NCBI GenBank assembly: GCA_030586765.1
Contig: JAUQZZ010000092.1
Span: 1-7,884, forward strand
Source: Candidatus Brocadiales bacterium
GTDB lineage: Bacteria; Planctomycetota; Brocadiia; Brocadiales; Bathyanammoxibiaceae
Length of the DNA: 7,884 nucleotides
Direction of reading: 5' to 3'
The translations under genes were made by a program, and so were the position numbers. Of the stretch, positions 5,044-7,884 are shown in pieces. Each line of letters begins with the position of its first letter. Within the stretch, counting starts at the first letter, position 1. The notes below the pieces were generated by a model. That model made no database searches and was not told where the DNA came from. It saw nothing but the letters and a program-made list of their open reading frames with translations.

Positions 5044-6574
5044 AGCACCCTTCTATCTCACTACGCCCATTTATTACGTCAACGACGTACCTCATATAGG
5101 GCACTCCTACACCACCGTAGCAGCAGATGTCCTGGCAAGGTACCAAAGGTTAAAGGGCAGCGACGTCTTTTTTCTCACCGGAACAGACGAACACGGGCAG
5201 AAGATACAGAGGACAGCCCACGCCAAGGACGAGACGCCCCAGGAGCTGGTAGACCGTATGGTGGACAGGTTTAAAGACCTGTGGCAGCACCTTCAGATCT
5301 CCAACGACGATTTTATCAGGACCACCGAAACCAGACATGTGAAGAGGGTGCAGAGTATCTTCCAGAGACTATATGAAAAAGATGACATCTATCTGGGAGA
5401 ATACGAGGGCTGGTACTGCGTACCCTGTGAGAGCTTCTGGACGGCTGGCCAGCTTGTAGGGAACAAGTGCCCGGAGTGTCAGCGTACCGTAGAAAGGCTC
5501 AAGGAGAAGAACTACTTCTTCAGGCTCTCTAAATATAGGGATATGATATTAAAACACATAGATTCCCACCCCGAATTTGTCCAGCCTGAGGCCCGAAGAA
5601 ACGAGCTCTGGAATCGGCTGCGGGCCGACGTCGAGGATATCAGCGTAAGCCGCCAGGCCCTGGCCTGGGGTATACAGGTGCCCATGGACCCAGGACATAC
5701 CATATATGTATGGATAGACGCCTTGCTGAACTATATAACCGCACTAGGTTATGACGACGAGATGGAAAGATTTAAGAGATACTGGCCTGCCCGCGTGCAC
5801 CTTATAGGGAAGGAAATCCTGTGGTTCCACGGGGCCGTTTGGCCTGCGGTACTCATGGCCCTGGATGTACCTCTACCTCAGCGAATCTTCGCCCATGGGT
5901 GGTGGACCATAGAGGGACAAAAGATATCTAAATCCCTGGGCAATGTTATAGACCCCCTGAGAATTACGGAGCTCTATGGGGTGGATGCCTACAGATATTT
6001 TATCCTCAAGGAAGTACCTTTTGGTCTGGATGGTAATTTTTCCTACTCGGCATTGGTCAATAGAATAAACAGCGACCTGGGCAATGACCTAGGCAACCTC
6101 CTCTTGAGAACCCTTACTATGATAGAGAAGTATTTCGGGGGGTTAATACCCTCCCCTCAAGGTCCTGGTGATGAAGACAAGACGCTAATCCAGGAGGCCC
6201 TCGACCTTGAGACCAAGATAGAGAAAGAGATGGAGGCCTTCCAGTTCAGCCATGTCCTGGAGGCCATCTGGGGGTTCATAAACCTATCCAATAGATATAT
6301 AGAAGAATCAAAGCCCTGGGTCTTGGCTAAGGAAGACAGACCAAAACTATCCATAAAACTTTATAACCTGGCAGAGGCCCTGAGGCTAATATCTATCTAC
6401 ATCTTCCCCTTCATGCCTCAAACCTCCCAGGAGATACAGAGTCAGCTAGGAATATCTCCAGAAGATACCTTACAAAAACGGGAAAGGATATGGGGCATGG
6501 TCAAGCCCTCTAGCCGAATAAATAAAGGCAAGCCTCTCTTTCCCAGGATAGAAATGTCCCCTCAACCTGCATAA
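5030..6574 (+). CDS. metG: Methionyl-tRNA synthetase
   Basis: The enzyme charges tRNA-Met with methionine using ATP in the cytoplasm. The 514-residue class I synthetase shows HIGH (22-25), TGTDEHG (50-56), a zinc knuckle with cysteines 130, 133, 147 and 150 (CVPC...CPEC), the methionine-pocket region WFHGAVWPA (265-273), and KISKS (298-302). An alpha-helical anticodon-binding domain follows (about 340-480). The C-terminal OB-fold tRNA-binding extension of the longer MetG forms is absent, so this is the short form. The start is GTG at 5030, with AAGGAAGGAG (5014-5023) 6 nt upstream. A TTG at 5036 would give a poorer spacing. The start lies inside the last 14 nt of ricT, pointing to translational coupling. 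The stop is TAA, and the next gene begins 17 nt later. All catalytic motifs are intact. Confidence 0.98.
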   Translation: MPLTRAPFYLTTPIYYVNDVPHIGHSYTTVAADVLARYQRLKGSDVFFLTGTDEHGQKIQRTAHAKDETPQELVDRMVDRFKDLWQHLQISNDDFIRTTETRHVKRVQSIFQRLYEKDDIYLGEYEGWYCVPCESFWTAGQLVGNKCPECQRTVERLKEKNYFFRLSKYRDMILKHIDSHPEFVQPEARRNELWNRLRADVEDISVSRQALAWGIQVPMDPGHTIYVWIDALLNYITALGYDDEMERFKRYWPARVHLIGKEILWFHGAVWPAVLMALDVPLPQRIFAHGWWTIEGQKISKSLGNVIDPLRITELYGVDAYRYFILKEVPFGLDGNFSYSALVNRINSDLGNDLGNLLLRTLTMIEKYFGGLIPSPQGPGDEDKTLIQEALDLETKIEKEMEAFQFSHVLEAIWGFINLSNRYIEESKPWVLAKEDRPKLSIKLYNLAEALRLISIYIFPFMPQTSQEIQSQLGISPEDTLQKRERIWGMVKPSSRINKGKPLFPRIEMSPQPA

Positions 6575-6591
6575 TAGAGGTAAAACTTAAA

Positions 6592-7047
6592 TTGAGCAAA
6601 AAGGCCAGTCCTCAAACCTGGTGGGAAAAATTAAGGGGTATCACAAAGAAGGATCAACGTTATACCCTCCAGGCCTACCAGTTCGTCTTCGAGGCCCTGG
6701 ATTATACTACCCAAAAAATGGGAAAGGACCTTTCTAGTCCTAAGGAGGAGGAACGTCACGTCACAGGGCAACAACTCCTGGAGGGCATAAAGGAGTTTAC
6801 CCTAAAGGAGTTTGGCTACATGGCCAGGCCTGTCCTGGAACTCTGGGGAATACGGTGCTGCGAGGACTTTGGAGAGATAGTCTTCAATCTGGTAGAAACT
6901 GGCCTGATGGGCAAGACTGCCTCCGACTCCAGAGAGGATTTCAAGGGCGGCTTCGACTTTAAGACTGCCTTTGATGATGAATTCCAGATAAAGGGTAAGT
7001 TTAATGTCACTTTTAAATGGGAACCTTCTCGGACAAAATACCGATAA
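6592..7047 (+). CDS. Minf_1886-family conserved protein of unknown function
   Basis: The 151-residue product contains the conserved pattern I recall for the Minf_1886 family: RYTLQAYQFVFEALDYT (23-39), HVTGQQLLEGIKEF (56-69), an FG/VLELWGI block (74-87), and EDFGEIVFNLVETGL (91-105) with a downstream DF...FDF..AFDDEF tail. It has no signal peptide or membrane segment, so it is probably cytoplasmic. The biochemical role is unknown. The start is TTG at 6592, chosen because AGAGGT (6576-6581) lies 10 nt upstream and the family core begins by residue 22; the next in-frame ATG, at residue 43, would cut into it. The gene begins 17 nt after metG with no promoter or terminator between, so it is very probably expressed with ricT and metG. 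A link to translation is suggested by position only. Confidence 0.88.
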   Translation: MSKKASPQTWWEKLRGITKKDQRYTLQAYQFVFEALDYTTQKMGKDLSSPKEEERHVTGQQLLEGIKEFTLKEFGYMARPVLELWGIRCCEDFGEIVFNLVETGLMGKTASDSREDFKGGFDFKTAFDDEFQIKGKFNVTFKWEPSRTKYR

Positions 7048-7079
7048 TAATAGCTCCATCTCGCTCCTCTCTTTATCAG

Positions 7080-7108
7080 TTGACTATCCCAGCATATTCA
7101 ACTAAAAT
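7080..7108 (+). promoter_or_regulatory. Sigma70-like promoter upstream of the oxidoreductase
   Basis: TTGACT (7080-7085) and TAAAAT (7103-7108) are separated by exactly 17 nt, each 5/6 to consensus. Transcription would start near 7115, leaving an untranslated leader of about 180 nt before the ATG at 7298. Confidence 0.5.
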
Positions 7109-7218
7109 GTGTGTGATTGCCTGTACCGTCCCTATTCTTACTGCCTGCAAAGTTGGATTTATCTAGCTGTGGCTGGGGTATTATTTACTGGCTGTAATCC
7201 TTCACGCAACTCTTCACT

Positions 7219-7246
7219 GGAGCAAGAAAGCCTCATTTTCTTCTCC
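7219..7246 (+). other. Leader hairpin upstream of the oxidoreductase
   Basis: GGAG-C-AAGAAA pairs with TTTCTT-CTCC over 10 bp with one bulged C and a 7-nt loop, and is followed by TTTGTCT. It lies inside the predicted leader of the oxidoreductase mRNA, about 50 nt before its ATG. The rest of 7048-7297 shows no recognised riboswitch or convincing gene. Confidence 0.3.
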
Positions 7247-7297
7247 TTTGTCTAAAGTTAGGAGCCAGCATCCTTTTAAACTCCTGTTTTCAAAAAA

Positions 7298-7884
7298 ATG
7301 ATCTCTAAAAGTAACAAGCTGGGGCCTCTTCAGGACAGTCAGACGGTAATCATAATCGGAGGGGGGCCTGCGGGCAGTAGCTGCGCCATAAGCCTCAAAA
7401 CTCTGGGTAGAAGACTCGGAAAGGACATAAATGTCATCCTCTATGAAGGGAGGAAATTTGACCCTGACTGCATAAAGCGGGTAGGCGTCCTGGCCCCTCC
7501 CCTAGTCCAGACCCTGGAAGAGACCTTAGGTGTGCCCTTCCCCTGTCAGGCAATCGAAAGGAAGATCGTTGGCTACTACCTCCATTCTGGCGACGCCAAG
7601 ATAAGGCTTTATATGGGAGGCAACCTTTCCTATGTAACCCACAATATAGCCATAGACACCTATCTCCTGGAAAAGGCCAGGGAGATGGGTGTAACTGTAC
7701 TGCCTGGACGGGTAGAGGAAATTAACTTCTATAGTAGCAAGGTTGTTGTTAAAAGCGAAGTAGGAGGCACTGAGGGAGATGTATTGGTGGGCGCCTTTGG
7801 GCTAGATGCTACTACAGCAGCCTCCCTTGAAAAGGTTACACCCTACAGGAGACCAAAACCCTTATATTCCATCATCACCAAGAT
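7298..7884 (+). CDS. FAD-dependent oxidoreductase, geranylgeranyl-reductase-like (partial)
   Basis: This reading frame is open to the right edge, giving the first 195 residues. It begins with a Rossmann nucleotide-binding fold: beta strand TVIII then GGGPAGS (21-27), with an acidic E50 at the end of the second strand (VILYE). Further on, GAFGLD (165-170) sits where the second flavin contact (GADG/GAFG) of the geranylgeranyl reductase and p-hydroxybenzoate hydroxylase-like superfamily is found. Substrate specificity cannot be read from this half; an isoprenoid- or lipid-reducing role is one family option. The start is ATG at 7298, preceded by an A-run and no recognisable Shine-Dalgarno. The in-frame stop at 7277-7279 limits any upstream start. 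It has its own promoter candidate about 190 nt upstream, separating it from the ricT-metG unit. Confidence 0.88.
   Translation, partial: MISKSNKLGPLQDSQTVIIIGGGPAGSSCAISLKTLGRRLGKDINVILYEGRKFDPDCIKRVGVLAPPLVQTLEETLGVPFPCQAIERKIVGYYLHSGDAKIRLYMGGNLSYVTHNIAIDTYLLEKAREMGVTVLPGRVEEINFYSSKVVVKSEVGGTEGDVLVGAFGLDATTAASLEKVTPYRRPKPLYSIITK

Noticed and set aside
7107..7166. 19-codon ATG frame with three cysteines (MCVIACTVPILTACKVGFI)
   Set aside because: Its start overlaps the predicted -10 element, it has no Shine-Dalgarno, and frames of this length are expected by chance.
1..7884. Search for CRISPR array, phage genes, toxin-antitoxin pairs or a complete IS
   Set aside because: There are no regularly spaced direct repeats, no transposase, integrase or nuclease frames and no small paired genes; the window is mostly housekeeping.

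Overview
The window holds six complete protein genes and the 5' part of a seventh, all on housekeeping or conserved-hypothetical themes. I see no CRISPR array, complete insertion sequence, rRNA, clear defence locus or biosynthetic cluster. Base composition is roughly balanced (about half G+C), with frequent AGG/AGA arginine and ATA isoleucine codons. Starts are ATG, GTG and TTG, and stops are TAA, TAG and TGA, so the code looks standard. The best lineage guess is Planctomycetota, possibly the Brocadiia/anammox side. The grounds are the Der second G1 motif GRRNVGKS with its SEIPGTTRDSVDVRF context, and a multi-pass protein with an SDAFDAMSRAYSYV-type motif that I associate with planctomycete membrane proteins. 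A Minf_1886-family gene is also consistent. This is recalled family knowledge, not a search result.

Left half (minus strand, read right to left): a radical SAM protein with extra C-terminal cysteines (3060-4064), a six-segment membrane protein (1693-2832) and the ribosome-assembly GTPase Der (88-1449). The gaps between them exceed 200 bp and carry separate promoter-like and hairpin elements, so they are probably separate transcription units. The stretch 3' of each stop codon contains a copy of a short palindrome, CCGCCTNAGGCGG, intact at two sites and degenerate at the third.

Right half (plus strand): a divergent promoter region (4065-4221) leads into ricT (PSP1-domain protein, 4222-5043), metG (methionyl-tRNA synthetase, 5030-6574, overlapping ricT by 14 nt) and a Minf_1886-family protein (6592-7047, 17 nt after metG). 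This is a compact, probably co-transcribed unit, and it echoes the yaaT/metS neighbourhood of Bacillus. After a 250-bp gap with a good sigma70-like promoter and a long leader, an FAD-dependent oxidoreductase of the geranylgeranyl-reductase type starts at 7298 and runs off the right edge.

The more unusual material is the dispersed palindrome, an orphan SPASM-like radical SAM protein, a possible leader-peptide/terminator arrangement before the membrane protein, a tRNA-like but imperfect fold at the left edge, an IS-end-like remnant, and the long leader of the oxidoreductase. Nothing here clearly amounts to a new biological system.
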